Source of the DNA: Trichoplax sp. H2
Lineage: Eukaryota > Placozoa > Uniplacotomia > Trichoplacea
Direction of reading: 5' to 3'
Length of the DNA stretch: 64,000 bases
NCBI GenBank assembly: GCA_003344405.1
Contig: NOWV01000192.1
Coordinates: 1-64,000, forward strand
Below are positions 26,301 to 34,764 of this stretch, in pieces (position 1 is the stretch's first letter; each line of letters starts with the position of its first letter). The notes beneath the pieces were generated by a model. It did no database searches. It was not told where the DNA came from and worked only from the letters and a program-made list of their open reading frames with translations. A program made the translations under genes and the position numbers.

Positions 26301-26702
26301 CTATTAATCGATGATAAAAGCGATCTTGTATGCCATAATGATATGGTTACTTGTCATTCTAATACTACCGATAACGTAGGTTCTATAAATCCTGCGTTTG
26401 ATGGTTATGAGAATCTAGATACTGAAGGAGCTGACCTTAATTGGCAAGAACTTTTTGGCAATAATGAGGGTAAAAAAAGTAAATTCATTACTGGTAACGA
26501 AGGCTCCAGAAAGACTTATTATAAACTCCTTCATAATCAACGGTTTGATACAAATACTTCAGGAATGAATATTTATAATAACACCCAATCGTACCATGAT
26601 GGCTTAAGGATATCTGATTTTGACGAAGGATTCCATTCTTTTCATCAAAAGTCTAAACTGAATAATCGCATGACAGGAATGAAACGGAGCAAGTCACACT
26701 AA
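76..26702 (+). CDS. Gene 1: giant LRR-ectodomain G-protein-coupled receptor (LGR/RXFP-like), 5'-partial
   Basis: Predicted plasma-membrane receptor with an extracellular stack of LRRs, a short cysteine hinge, a rhodopsin-type seven-helix bundle and a long cytoplasmic tail. I mapped 53 coding exons by their AG acceptors, GTAAGT-like donors and LRR pattern; each LRR exon starts with the last base of a codon and ends with the first two of the next. Joining all 53 gives no stop codon and about 1,860 residues, of which about 1,280 are LRR. The upstream end (signal peptide, cap, more LRRs) lies outside the window. The downstream paralogue gene 2 repeats the same exon order. Known LGR receptors have about 10-17 LRRs, so this ectodomain is exceptional. 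The ligand is unknown; family members bind relaxin-type, glycoprotein or R-spondin ligands. I cannot exclude that in vivo transcripts use only subsets of these exons. Confidence 0.85.
1034..1047 (+). pseudogene. Relic 3' end of a deleted LRR exon, with its splice donor
   Basis: The last bases of an LRR exon followed by gtaagc sit here, and the intron sequence after them matches the intron following gene 2 exon 41545-41619. The upstream sequence instead matches the intron after a 'b'-type exon. There is no exon body or acceptor. The simplest reading is a deletion that removed the counterpart of exon 40229 and most of the counterpart of exon 41545, leaving an orphan donor. Confidence 0.6.
2416..3327. 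mobile_element. Family C element, copy 1 (long, diverged)
   Basis: Begins with GTCACAACC, like the copies at 40943 and 47245, and ends near a diverged form of their terminal GTTCGTACCGTGAC. It is longer than the other copies and has no open frame of note. It lies in the large intron 2316-4470, so it is probably a non-autonomous DNA transposon. The right boundary is approximate. Confidence 0.5.
3681..4303 (+). mobile_element. Family A element, copy 1
   Basis: A 623-bp element starting CAGTGTT and ending CTGTTTTGTGAC, found at least seven times in the window in both orientations. This copy is nearly full length. Its short reading frames are broken (TGA where the 11873 copy has TGG), so it is non-coding. 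It sits in the same intron as the family C element. Confidence 0.8.
4471..6576 (+). CDS. Gene 1 LRR exons 8-11
   Basis: Exons 4471-4542, 6056-6127, 6238-6309 and 6505-6576, all 72 bp and phase 2 to phase 2. Gene 2 counterparts are 46665, 50038, 50223 and 50491, of the same lengths. Exon 6238-6309 uses a gttagg donor, and the gene 2 copy does too, so this weak donor is conserved. The intron 4543-6055 shows nothing but unique sequence, parts of which align with gene 2 around 46740-47200 and 48600-50030. Confidence 0.88.
6770..7270. mobile_element. Family H insertion with short terminal inverted repeats
   Basis: This block of about 500 bp is absent from the matching gene 2 intron (50563-50986). 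Its ends are inverted: ATGGTACCTGT at the left, and ATGGTACTGTA when the right end is read on the other strand. It has no coding capacity. It is probably a miniature inverted-repeat transposon, and I see a single copy in the window. Confidence 0.55.
7485..8738 (+). CDS. Gene 1 LRR exons 12-15
   Basis: Exons 7485-7556 (donor gttagt), 8277-8348, 8475-8546 and 8667-8738, all 72 bp. Gene 2 matches are 50987, 51208, 51408 and 51584. The first intron is expanded by a family B element; the next two introns are only about 120-130 bp. The intron after 8738 (8739-9940) holds no element or exon I can support, and a 63-codon frame at 9531-9722 is not LRR-like. Confidence 0.88.
7636..8177 (+). mobile_element. 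Family B element, copy 1
   Basis: About 540 bp, starting TGTGATTG and ending near GGATTTTATGACA, so the ends form a short imperfect inverted repeat (TGTGAT / TGTCAT). Other copies are at 14305, 44120 (reverse), 52389 (reverse) and 59179. It has no open frame. The matching gene 2 intron lacks it. Confidence 0.75.
9941..11388 (+). CDS. Gene 1 LRR exons 16-22 (dense cluster)
   Basis: Exons 9941-10012, 10123-10194, 10269-10340, 10446-10517, 10621-10692 (all 72 bp), 10990-11067 (78 bp) and 11317-11388 (72 bp). The introns include the shortest in the window (74 bp at 10195-10268). Exon 10269 uses an AAG acceptor inside a run where gene 2 has CAG, which is consistent. Gene 2 has the same seven exons at 53876-55313, including the 78-bp one. 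The LRR pattern is clear (for example NLSWNKLVSISNNMF in the first). Confidence 0.9.
11873..12496 (+). mobile_element. Family A element, copy 2 (empty site in gene 2)
   Basis: A 624-bp full-length copy, very similar to 3681-4303. The flanking intron (about 11580-11870, then 12497 onward) aligns with gene 2 intron sequence around 55480-55910, which has no element at that point, so the paralogue preserves an empty site. The 63-codon frame inside starts at TTG and is broken in other copies, so I do not call a gene. Confidence 0.85.
12787..12819. other. Intronic hairpin
   Basis: AAAGAAGCCT is followed after 13 bases by AGGTTTCTTT. That is a 10-bp stem with one mismatch (G-U in RNA). It lies in the gene 1 intron between exons 11317 and 12946. 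No function is implied. Confidence 0.4.
12946..14133 (+). CDS. Gene 1 LRR exons 23-26
   Basis: Exons 12946-13017, 13211-13282, 13502-13573 and 14062-14133, all 72 bp. Gene 2 matches are 56177 (69 bp), 56448, 57887 and 58041. The third intron is 488 bp here but only 82 bp in gene 2. The extra 400 bp or so (about 13590-14000) is an insertion of unknown type with no repeat I can match. Confidence 0.88.
14305..14954 (+). mobile_element. Family B element, copy 2, interrupted by a family A element
   Basis: The left part (14305-14481) and right part (14754-14954) together match the copy at 7636, with an internal deletion in the right part. The family A element lies between them. The right end reads GATTTTATCACA, giving a good TGTGAT terminal inverted repeat. 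Confidence 0.75.
14482..14753 (+). mobile_element. Family A element, copy 3, internally deleted and nested in family B
   Basis: It has both A termini (CAGTGTT and CTGTTTTGTGAC) but only 272 bp, having lost about 350 bp internally. The host B sequence shows agagat on both sides of the insertion, which fits a target-site duplication of 6 bp or slightly more. Confidence 0.8.
15024..15757 (+). CDS. Gene 1 LRR exons 27-30
   Basis: Exons 15024-15095 (donor gttagt), 15183-15254, 15461-15532 (72 bp each) and 15683-15757 (75 bp). Gene 2 has 58328, 58483, 58736 and 58954 with identical lengths. The gttagt donor of the first is conserved. The repeats are more divergent from the LRR consensus than the early pairs but remain open. 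Confidence 0.87.
15927..16544 (-). mobile_element. Family A element, copy 4 (reverse)
   Basis: A reverse-strand near-full-length copy, beginning GTCACAAAACAGC and ending with the complement of CAGTGTTATATACTG. It fills the intron between exons 15683 and 16702. The gene 2 counterpart intron carries a family B element instead. Confidence 0.82.
16702..18555 (+). CDS. Gene 1 LRR exons 31-37
   Basis: Exons 16702-16767 (66 bp), 16952-17023, 17342-17422 (81 bp), 17546-17617, 17972-18037 (66 bp), 18246-18317 and 18484-18555 (others 72 bp). Lengths are multiples of three and the phase stays 2. The unusual series 66-72-81-72-66-72-72 is reproduced exactly in gene 2 at 59747-62126, which supports each exon boundary. 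The donors include gtaatt and gtatgt. A TA dinucleotide run lies in the intron near 17456-17472. Confidence 0.88.
18621..19150 (+). mobile_element. Family E element, copy 1
   Basis: A block of roughly 530 bp starting CTGTTACGGTGTTA, matching 63512-64000 over its length. It lies between LRR exons 37 and 38; the other copy lies in a different intron of gene 2, so the insertions are independent. The 60-codon frame inside is not conserved as a gene. The right boundary is approximate. Confidence 0.65.
19248..20688 (+). CDS. Gene 1 LRR exons 38-44
   Basis: Exons 19248-19319, 19453-19524, 19751-19822, 19947-20018 (72 bp each), 20115-20180 (66 bp), 20341-20415 (75 bp) and 20602-20688 (87 bp). The first six match gene 2 exons 62258-63420 exactly in order and length. 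The match of 20602 falls beyond the window. Typical repeats read LDHNKIATIENTAF and LDHNQIVDIANDSF. Exon 20602 encodes a 29-residue repeat, longer than usual. Confidence 0.87.
20822..22351 (+). CDS. Gene 1 LRR exons 45-47
   Basis: Exons 20822-20893 (72 bp), 22003-22125 (123 bp) and 22277-22351 (75 bp). The middle exon is the least certain. It starts like an LRR (SIGHNKLALSAIKRI) but is 41 codons long with three cysteines late in it, and it is open in the expected frame with a good gtaagt donor. Exon 22277 is a clear LRR (SRLTEIPSNVF). The long intron 20894-22002 contains a diverged repeat, listed separately as family G. Confidence 0.75.
21220..21480. repeat. Family G repeat, copy 1
   Basis: Sequence around 21290-21480 (key stretch aatagctaataata ... 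cgcaacc) is similar to gene 2 sequence around 57530-57740 in a non-equivalent intron. The copies are diverged and the boundaries uncertain. Coding capacity is absent. Confidence 0.4.
22822..23280. mobile_element. Family F element, copy 1
   Basis: About 460 bp, starting ACAGTTTCTTGCAAACTTC and ending near GGGCTTCACTACA. It is similar along its length to 60331-60791 in gene 2, in a different intron. Probably a non-autonomous element; no gene is seen in it. Confidence 0.6.
23502..24449 (+). CDS. Gene 1 LRR exons 48-52 (last LRRs)
   Basis: Exons 23502-23579 (78 bp), 23772-23843, 23939-24016 (78 bp), 24124-24195 and 24378-24449 (72 bp). The last ends GT and joins the final exon as GT|A (Val). The junction puts the LRR phenylalanine, the hinge cysteine and the proline at nearly the same spacing as in relaxin receptors, which supports direct splicing over the 497-bp intron. 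No further exon is needed in 24450-24946. Confidence 0.85.
24947..26702 (+). CDS. Gene 1 terminal exon: hinge, seven-transmembrane domain and cytoplasmic tail
   Basis: The exon starts after CTTTAG, one base in frame, and gives the hinge ASTRAYLCCIVPAKITTC, then CSPTPDLDSASSCENIL, typical of LGR receptors just before helix 1. Counting from the Met at 25083: helix 1 has GN (8-9); helix 2 NLALSD (34-39); the extracellular disulfide cysteines are C73 and C154; the helix 3 end is IDRY (96-99); helix 6 has TDLIAWLP (221-228), the LGR-type variant of CWxP; helix 7 has NSAINPYIYT (258-267). The tail runs about 265 residues from residue 275 to the stop at 26700-26702, long for the family, with two YENL motifs (Y404, Y442). 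The short hinge and DRY point to a type C (relaxin receptor / GRL101-like) LGR. G-protein coupling is likely; the ligand is unknown. Confidence 0.93.
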
Positions 26703-29700
26703 ATTTTTGGTAATAATTATACTAACATTCCTTATCAAATGTTTTTCGGCAGTATGACATCGTAAATGATAATAATCTTCATTATCTACCGAAGACTGTA
26801 ATTTGATAGACTAGTGAACACATAATATGAGCTGCGGATATATTCGTAGGTTATTTATTATCATTTTGCGGATAATAAGGATTATGTTAACCTTGCGTTT
26901 CCATCTCTAAATATAATCAATTGTAATTTGGTTATTTTATATGCCAAATAGTAGGCGTAGATCACTGTCATATAGTGCTATAGATAGTAAAGTAGTCATG
27001 AATTTAATAGTACGTCGACCTTGGACCCACACTTATTTGCAGGCAAGAATGATTTAGTATGTCATTGCTGTCATGTATTAGCAATTCATACACTCATTCA
27101 GTATGCTTTTACTTGCAATAATATATTTAAAGAAAATGAGTTAATCTTACAATTATGCAAAGTAATAAAGTACTGTAAAGGCATTTTTATATGCAGTAAG
27201 TAAATTTTGTAACCCTTTAGGTTTGGAATATGCTAATTAAAAATTCATATTATGTAAAGAGTTTGTGTGTCTAGTTTACCTTATAAAAACCTTTCTTTTA
27301 ATCCACTATTGTTTACAAGTACTTTGTTAAGCACAGTGACTAGCCTGCTTTACGAAGGGATTTATTACCCCCTATGAGCGCATTTTTAACACGTTTTAAT
27401 TCTGTAATTAGCTTAAATCACTATATTATTGTATTAATTTATTATTTTAACCATGGATTATTCTGAAAAAAATAAATATGTATTACATTTTCCCTTTTCG
27501 ATCCGGTATATGTACTTTGCAAAATGTTTAACTTAATAAATTTTATTATCTACATGCTTTAATTCATTTCTTTTATATTAAGTATTTCTTTACTTATATT
27601 AACAATGAATGCTGAAATAGCTTTTGCTTAATAACCGTCTATAACTGTTTGATAAAGTGTCTAACTGTAAGCAAAAACTTCCTTATGTTAAGAATAAATT
27701 ATATCTTCTACTAAGGACCGAATTAGCCACAACTAACTGAACGTCGGAGATGAAATCTTCTGCTTACATATACATTTGGTTACAGAGTATCGCCAGAATG
27801 CAAGGATCAATATCTATCTTAATTAGGCTAGCATTTCGTTACTAGCGTATCTCAAGGTATGAAAGTCATCTGATACAGCCTTTCTAACAACTACTACAAT
27901 CTGCACTGTAACTACCTACACGAATATTCAAGTATACAATGTTACTGTATTTATTAAAAAATCCGTCATTTTACAAAATCGCCAGGTATTTTGTAAAATC
28001 ACTTAGGTATCACTATTATCTTCAATCCATTTTATTATCGAATGCAAGATAAAGAGGAACTAAACTATCACTCATTGTCGCGGACTACTTCCTGACAAGT
28101 TTACTAGTCTAACGTAAAGCATATACTTTTAGTACCGATGATATGCTATTCTACAACCTTACTACGACTGTTTCGCGACGATGGAGTAGTAATGCCTCTT
28201 CTTTCTTTCGAGTAAGCATTTTTAACATAACAATTAATGTTTAATAAGAATATTTTATGCATCTTAACTAAGAAGAGCTATAGTTAACACTGCCTTATGA
28301 TTGTCTGAGAAATTAGCTTACTACATGGATATCATCAATAATAGTCATTGCTGATTGCTAGCAATGTTCTACTATCAGTATTCGGGGTCAGATCCACGTG
28401 AATAGCTGTACCATAATTAAGAGGATGTTTGACATCTTACGTTTTTAGATATTAACAAATCAGGAAACACATTTCAAGTAAATACATTCTACCAACAGAA
28501 AAAGTCGATTATTTATTTAGAGAACAGTATTCTATTCATTTTCTTTAATTCTGATTGTAGGTCATTTAGTTATGGTAAATAAATTAATCCTAAACTTTGT
28601 AAGAGCTACAGATATGAAGCTCGTAGTTTCTTCGAAGTTATTTTTAATAGCTAAACATTATTTTGCTATTCTATCAAGTTTACTGTAAAGCTTTTTTGAA
28701 TTCTGCCTTAACTTTGATTATTAAATTATGAGAATTTGGTTTTAAGATAGATAGAATAGTCGGATACTTTCATTACAATAGTAGTTTCAGTTCCTTATCA
28801 CAGACTAACATCATTACACACTTACAGGGTAGATGCTTTTTATTCAATATTTGAAACGTAGTTTTAAATCATCATCGTGTTCCACAATACAATTGTAGTT
28901 ATACAAAGCAATGTCATAACTGAGGTGAATTGATAGAGAGTAATGTTGCGTTCCGCTTTATGAATACGAACTTAATGAAAGCTACAATTATGAATCAGTT
29001 TCCTTTTATCACGTTTTTCGAGGATATTCACTCTGTAGTTCGTATTGATAACTTTGTTACCGTTCGCGCTGGAGAAAATTTGCGAAATAAATGCTAATAT
29101 TACTTGAATGGATATCATGGTGTAGTGTAGCAGCAGTGAAGTTTTTACACATGGATTAGTATTTGTTTATATGAACGCTTTCTCTGATGTTTTACATATT
29201 TGGATAGATAGCTGCTTAGTCATGTTATTTATGAATTGATATATGCGTACAGTAATTAACGCTTATGCAAACATACCATGAAACGATTGATTTATAAAAG
29301 GAATTGAGATCAGTTTTGCTTAAGAGAGTCAAAAGATATACTGACACCACTTAACAGAAGGCGAGATCGTTAATATTTACTGTCGTATTGCAGATAAATA
29401 TCGGGGAGCACTAAAATGATAGCACGTTTTTAGTTAGCAATTCCTTTTAGTAGTTTTGTGTTTCTTCTTATAAATTTAACAGAAACAGAATCTGCTTGCT
29501 GATTTTCTGTAACCGATTGTTTTCTAAATTCATCTATTTAATTTTCAACTATTCGAAAGAAATTTGATCACGAATTGGGTAAAAAGATAGTAAATGATAA
29601 CAGCAGGAAAAATTGATCATTGTTTAAGACATTCTCAGAACATTCGGAACAGCATCTTCCAAGCAATGAAGATTTGTCTTGAGACTAGGAAAGCCATGGG

Positions 29701-31899
29701 GTAAACGGTGTTTTTGTGTAATAAGGATGTACGAATAGGCCAAGATTTTAATCGCAGTCTCAAAAATATCCTTACGCGACACGATAATATACCAAATGTC
29801 GATTGCGTATAAAATTTTTATTGAATTTATAATTTTACTTCCTTTAGATAACGCAAGCCAAGTTGCTATGAATAGGTTTTTATTGAGGGTCACAACCTAT
29901 AAACTCGAAAATTTAGTTATTAAAATAGAAGATTCTCTAATGTGATACAAATAGATGAGCTCTGCTTCTAACTTTAAAAATATCAATTATTGCAACTCTG
30001 TCAGAAAAGAACCAATTTTATTATTCTCAAATTAACTGTTCAATGGCTAAAGCAAACAGAGTAATCGACTTATTAAACTCTAGAACAACAATTCCTTACG
30101 ATTTAAGCACAGTCAAATACTCCTTTACAATGTTTTACTCAGAAATTAAAGATCACGGTAGTATACAAAAAACACAAATTTACATGGCTTTCAGGTAAAG
30201 CTTTTAATGTGCTTGGAGTAATAAATCTAAGTACACTTTTTCACCAAATCAGTCATCATTACAGTTACTTCGTTAAGCACAACGACTATTCTACGCTACT
30301 TAGTGCTTTACTTCTGTTACAAATCAAATACGTAACGAGAAAATTTAAAATATTACAGCAACTATAGCGCTACGAGTATACTATGAGATTTTTCCTCCCG
30401 ATATCTACCTCCATTATAGTACGACTTTAAATACTAATGATCACCTATCACCAGGAGGAATAATGCCACAAGTCTGTCGTAGGCAAAAATCAACCCAAAC
30501 TGTATTGAAAATTCAGTCAATTTCTAGTGTAGTCACAAGATTCTACTTTAGTTGCTACTACTTAAATAGTATTTTCAGACTACCTACTTATCGACTAAAA
30601 ATACGTAAATTATCATAGATAATCTAATATCAATACATTTCTAGATAAGCAATCTTATAAAAACTATGCTACCACTACTACGCCAAAGTTACTCCTTGAA
30701 CACCTCATATTACTCTTGCACTTTCAATAAAACTAATTTCTCCAGCGATAAGATGAATCACTGCAAAAATTTAATTACATTTCAAATCAAAGCTACAGAT
30801 CTAACGACAGAAATTTATTATAAAAAACGTATGTTTTCTCTTCTAAAAAATTTATCGCAAGAAGTTGCTTTACCATTATCTTCAATAATTAACAATATTG
30901 AGTTTGAAAAGCCATTAAAACATATGGTGCCTCCTATATATAATTTATAAAATTACAAAATTCCCGGCTACGTTACGATAAACCTTGTAGAATACTTGTA
31001 CTACGTGGTATTAAATCAATATATTATCTTCGGCAAGTTATTCCCATAGAAAAGTATTTGCGAAGAATTGCTATTTCATTCTATTATAGATGACCAATGA
31101 TATGCACTATACCGAATACATAACACTCACTTAAAAGCTGTGCTTGTATTGTGTAGATATAATTTTATTTTCTCAGATCATTAAAATCAATTATTAAAAT
31201 GAGCCGTTATACAGCGCTCTATTCGCTTTCACGACAACGCTATTCATTTTCACTTAATTGCTTAATTGCATTACGAGATCAAAAATAACATCGCTGTAAT
31301 TGAATTATATCGGGTAGATTAAAATTAACTTTGTTATAAATATTAATATTGTTATATAAAATATTTACAAAATATAAAACCTTCGGTTGATCAATTTCTG
31401 TATAAGCTCTCGATATAAATTTGATAAATTCTTTCAAACGACAATTTAATGGCTATTTCTTCAATATCCGCATCACGTCAAAACAGTTAGTAATTGCATC
31501 CGTAATAAATACCATTACTAAATCATCAGCAATAGCTGGGTAATTATGAAACTCTTTATCGTCTTATTTTGGTCAAACATATTCTTTGACTTCCTACTAC
31601 TGGCATCAGGTAGGGATATTTTTCATTGGAATCGTGTCTAATTTTAACTGCTAAAAATTTAACTGTAAAATACCTTCCGTAATTTTGTTCAACGGGTGAT
31701 ATTACGAAAAAGCTTAACAGCATTGTTAATCGATTTTAAAACCATACGGCAATCATTTATTAATTTAACGAGCAAAATTTCTTGCTCTGTTAAAAGTTGA
31801 TAATGTTCTAAATTAGGGAGATTTTTCTTAATTTTTAGTATTGAATCACGAAAATGTAATAGGTTATTAGTGCAAACAGCCTTTCAAGAGGATAACATA

Positions 31900-32310
31900 T
31901 TGTGCGATCTGTAAATCGTGTTCTTGAATTATGTATCAGTTCCTAATAACTGTGCTATCTTGAATAACTTTCCTCTGCTGGTGGATAACAGAAAAGATTT
32001 AGATGCCTCGTATTTATGTTAAACGCTAATTTAAGAACTCTCCTTATTATACACTATGCCTAATTTTAATATACTTTTGCAACACTTATTGCTCGTGTGT
32101 TATAATTAGTATCTGAAGCTTTCTAAACAAATCAGATAGAGCATTTACGTGTAAAGACCTAACTACAGACAGCAACATCTACGAATACAGATATGCAATG
32201 ATTAATATAAAATGATTATTTTCGTAATATTTCCCAACAATCTAACGTAAAATGGATGCAATCACAACAGTTTGAATTGTAAACGACTAATTTTTATTGC
32301 TGTCCCTAAG
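31900..32310 (-). mobile_element. Old, diverged family A relic (reverse)
   Basis: Patches such as 'tgcctcgtatttatgttaaa' and the order of flanking motifs follow the reverse family A copies at 15927 and 48926, but with many substitutions and no clean ends. It looks older than the intronic copies. Confidence 0.5.
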
Positions 32311-33045
32311 TCTCTCTTGCTCAAATACCCTAGACTTTTATACCTTCAACGACGGATTGTACCGTAAAGTGTCTATAGAATCTAAATACGCCTTCCTAAT
32401 ATGACAAAATCTTAACTAGAGAGTCTGCAGAGTCTACTATAAGCCTTTTCAATACTTTAAAGTCCTTGATCATAGGGATTCTTAACTATACTCCTAACAC
32501 AGTTGTTATTGCAGTACTGATGCAATCATGCTTTTGCTCTATTTTGTATCACAGATGTTGTACTTATCGTAGCACTTTTAAAGTGTCAGTGCAAGCAGTA
32601 ACTGGGGTGCCTGTGAAATCTACGTTATTTCTTCCTTATGCTTGAAAGTCATAATTACAGAGATTCTAGCTTACACTGTCATGATTTTACTGTATCGCAA
32701 GTCTTAGCACTTTCGAAATATCAGGGCAAGCTCAGGTATACAGTACTAAGTCTGTTGATGCAGACTGGATGTACTAGTATATAATTCATTTCAACTTCAT
32801 TTGAACTGTTTAATAATTTATGTACTAAATCAAGGTTATTTTGATGACCATTATATCTAAATTAGAAGTTGTCTAAACGAGGTTAAGCTCTAAAAGTTAT
32901 CTTAACGAGTCCTTACTAATCTAAATTCTACAATGATCTATCACTGTAACACTTATTAAGCGTACAGTAAATTCTCCTTTATATCAAATCTTTGCTATCG
33001 CCATTTATAACTAATTCTTGCGAGGCCAACGTCAATCTTTAATGG

Positions 33046-33069
33046 TGTATACGTATACGCGTACGTATA
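33046..33069. repeat. 24-bp alternating purine-pyrimidine tract, near-palindromic
   Basis: Every base alternates pyrimidine-purine through TGTATACGTATACGCG and on to 33069. It contains a CGCG core and near-inverted TATACGTA arms, so it could form a cruciform or Z-DNA. It lies about 1.6 kb upstream of the gene 2 cap exon. Confidence 0.6.
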
Positions 33070-33854
33070 AAATACCACGTCACCTTATCCGTCTTATGAT
33101 ACTACAATTAAGAAGTATTAGCCATAAATATGGCGGATCAAATATTATTATGGTGGTTGATTCAATTTCCTTGATACCGTAAAACTTCCTAATATTCGTA
33201 TAATCAACGCTGCATGTAATCTGATGCTCTGCCATGTTTCATAAATCTGGCTATTAGCACTTGCTCGTAAAGAAAAGAATTCTCCTTAAGCAACAAAAAT
33301 TTTCAAATAGGTCTAGATTTTCGACCAACGCAACTTGCGGTATCGTAGAGCTAGTCATCAGAGAAGATGTAATACTAGCTCACTACTTGATTGATGCGCA
33401 AAATATGCAGTAACTCCAGTTAGAGATTAGACCTTGTTGGAAACTTAACTGGAACAGAACGAAAACTTTATTTCACAACTAAAGCCTCAGTTTCTAGATG
33501 TTATTACGTATGATCAGGTCATGTAATAGAATAAATTTTAAAGATTTTACGGTAATAGGTTTCATATGCTAAACAGTAGACATTACTGTTTTAGACAAAC
33601 GTAAACTTCTGCACTAAATCCGTAGGCTAAGTTATGCTTTTTGCCGAAGTCAATAAGAACAAATATTTGATATCGATATGGACATATCACATTAAATGCA
33701 TGTAGCTTAGCTGGATGGTTGTATTAAATTGAGAACCAAGCAAACAAAATCAATGTTACATTGGTATTTCTTTATTTGTTTATAGTAAATTTTCAACCTA
33801 TTAATGAAAAACTTGTTAGGTAACTTGACATAATACAATAATATTGTTATGGCA

Positions 33855-34090
33855 TTGTCTCACTGTAAAGGAATTAGCGAGGTTTAGCGATACAGCCTTA
33901 TTTAGGTTAGGAAATAGTTCATGATTTAGACCATTTATTTCTTGATATAGTAACTCGGTAACTGGGCATATTACAGCATTAGTGTCATGGTGTAGCCTCG
34001 CCCTAAAGAATTTAGTGACGAAGCATTATTTAGCTTAGGTGATGGTTCATAATTTAGATGATTTTTTCTTAAAATATTACATTATGGCTT
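33855..34090. repeat. Diverged tandem repeat of roughly 150 bp upstream of gene 2
   Basis: Motifs such as 'gcattatttagcttaggtga' and 'gccttatttaggttaggaaa', each followed by 'tagttcatgatttaga'-like sequence, occur twice in the same order. The copies are diverged and the ends approximate. Confidence 0.4.
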
Positions 34091-34649
34091 GCTCCGGTGC
34101 AGCAAATTGATATATAGTTATGACTAATTCACATCAGATTGTACTTTGGTTTACTATGATATAGATGATTCCGCGAATGAGCATTTTGTAATCTAATTGA
34201 CTAGTGTAATTTAATTTATACTTAGTCTTCAGAAATCAATTCCCAGATATTGACTTATCAATTAAGCATTTATGTACGAATCCTCTAGATGGTTTATAGC
34301 GCTATTAGTACTAATTATAACTTTAAACTATAGTTGAAATATATAATCTTGACAATCGTGTAATAAAACTAGTAATTAGGTTCAATAATGAATACAAAGT
34401 GGAAGGTATATCAACCACTATGAATCGTTAAAATTACGTATAACTGCTCCAAGAGTTTCTTATAAAGGTTTATTACCTGACGTATACTGTAGTTCTAGGG
34501 TAAGATTTGTAGATTAGGCCTTCTTGTTATCTAGTTATATAACTTGTCTCTGACTGATATACTAGAAGATGCAACTTTAAATTGATTGCTGCATTAAATA
34601 TGGCTAAATCATTTTAGAAATATTTACTTTTCTTACTGCATAATAATAG

Positions 34650-34764
34650 CTTTACAATGTCCTCAAAGTTGCCAATGCACCAATGGTTCCACAATGAAAT
34701 GTCAAAACCCCCTAATGAGTACTTTTCCAGCTTTAATGGCAGATATGGTCAATATAACATACTT
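34650..34764 (+). CDS. Gene 2 LRR N-terminal cap (LRRNT) exon
   Basis: The 115-bp exon begins after ATAATAG with two bases completing a codon (phase 1 in) and ends in phase 2 before gtacgt. It encodes CPQSCQCTNGSTMKC followed by a stretch with Pro and spaced Leu. This is the CxxxCxC...C pattern that caps the N-terminal side of extracellular LRR stacks. The phase switch from 1 to 2 marks the start of the repeat exons. It is the only cap motif I see in the window, so the LRR exons after it belong to one gene. Confidence 0.85.

Larger units (their letters stand above)
26703..34649. other. Intergenic region, no gene recognised
   Basis: This holds the 3' untranslated region of gene 1, of unknown extent, and the upstream region of gene 2. 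Upstream exons of gene 2 (signal peptide, perhaps an LDLa module) must lie here, because the cap exon at 34650 enters in phase 1. I could not identify them. Frames of 94 codons (30666-30950) and 89 codons (29624-29893, reverse, GTG start) resemble nothing I know. An old family A relic lies at 31900-32310. Confidence 0.6.

Noticed and set aside
29624-29893. 89-codon reverse-strand frame
   Set aside because: It starts at GTG, shows no known domain and has no neighbouring exon-like sequence on that strand.
30666-30950. 94-codon ATG frame in the intergenic region
   Set aside because: No family resemblance, no signal peptide or clear splice context. A chance frame is plausible in 8 kb, though it could be part of an unrecognised exon.
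31300-31900. Reverse-strand fragments faintly reminiscent of a hAT-type transposase
   Set aside because: Open runs are at most about 55 codons and the frame breaks repeatedly; the resemblance is too weak without a profile search.
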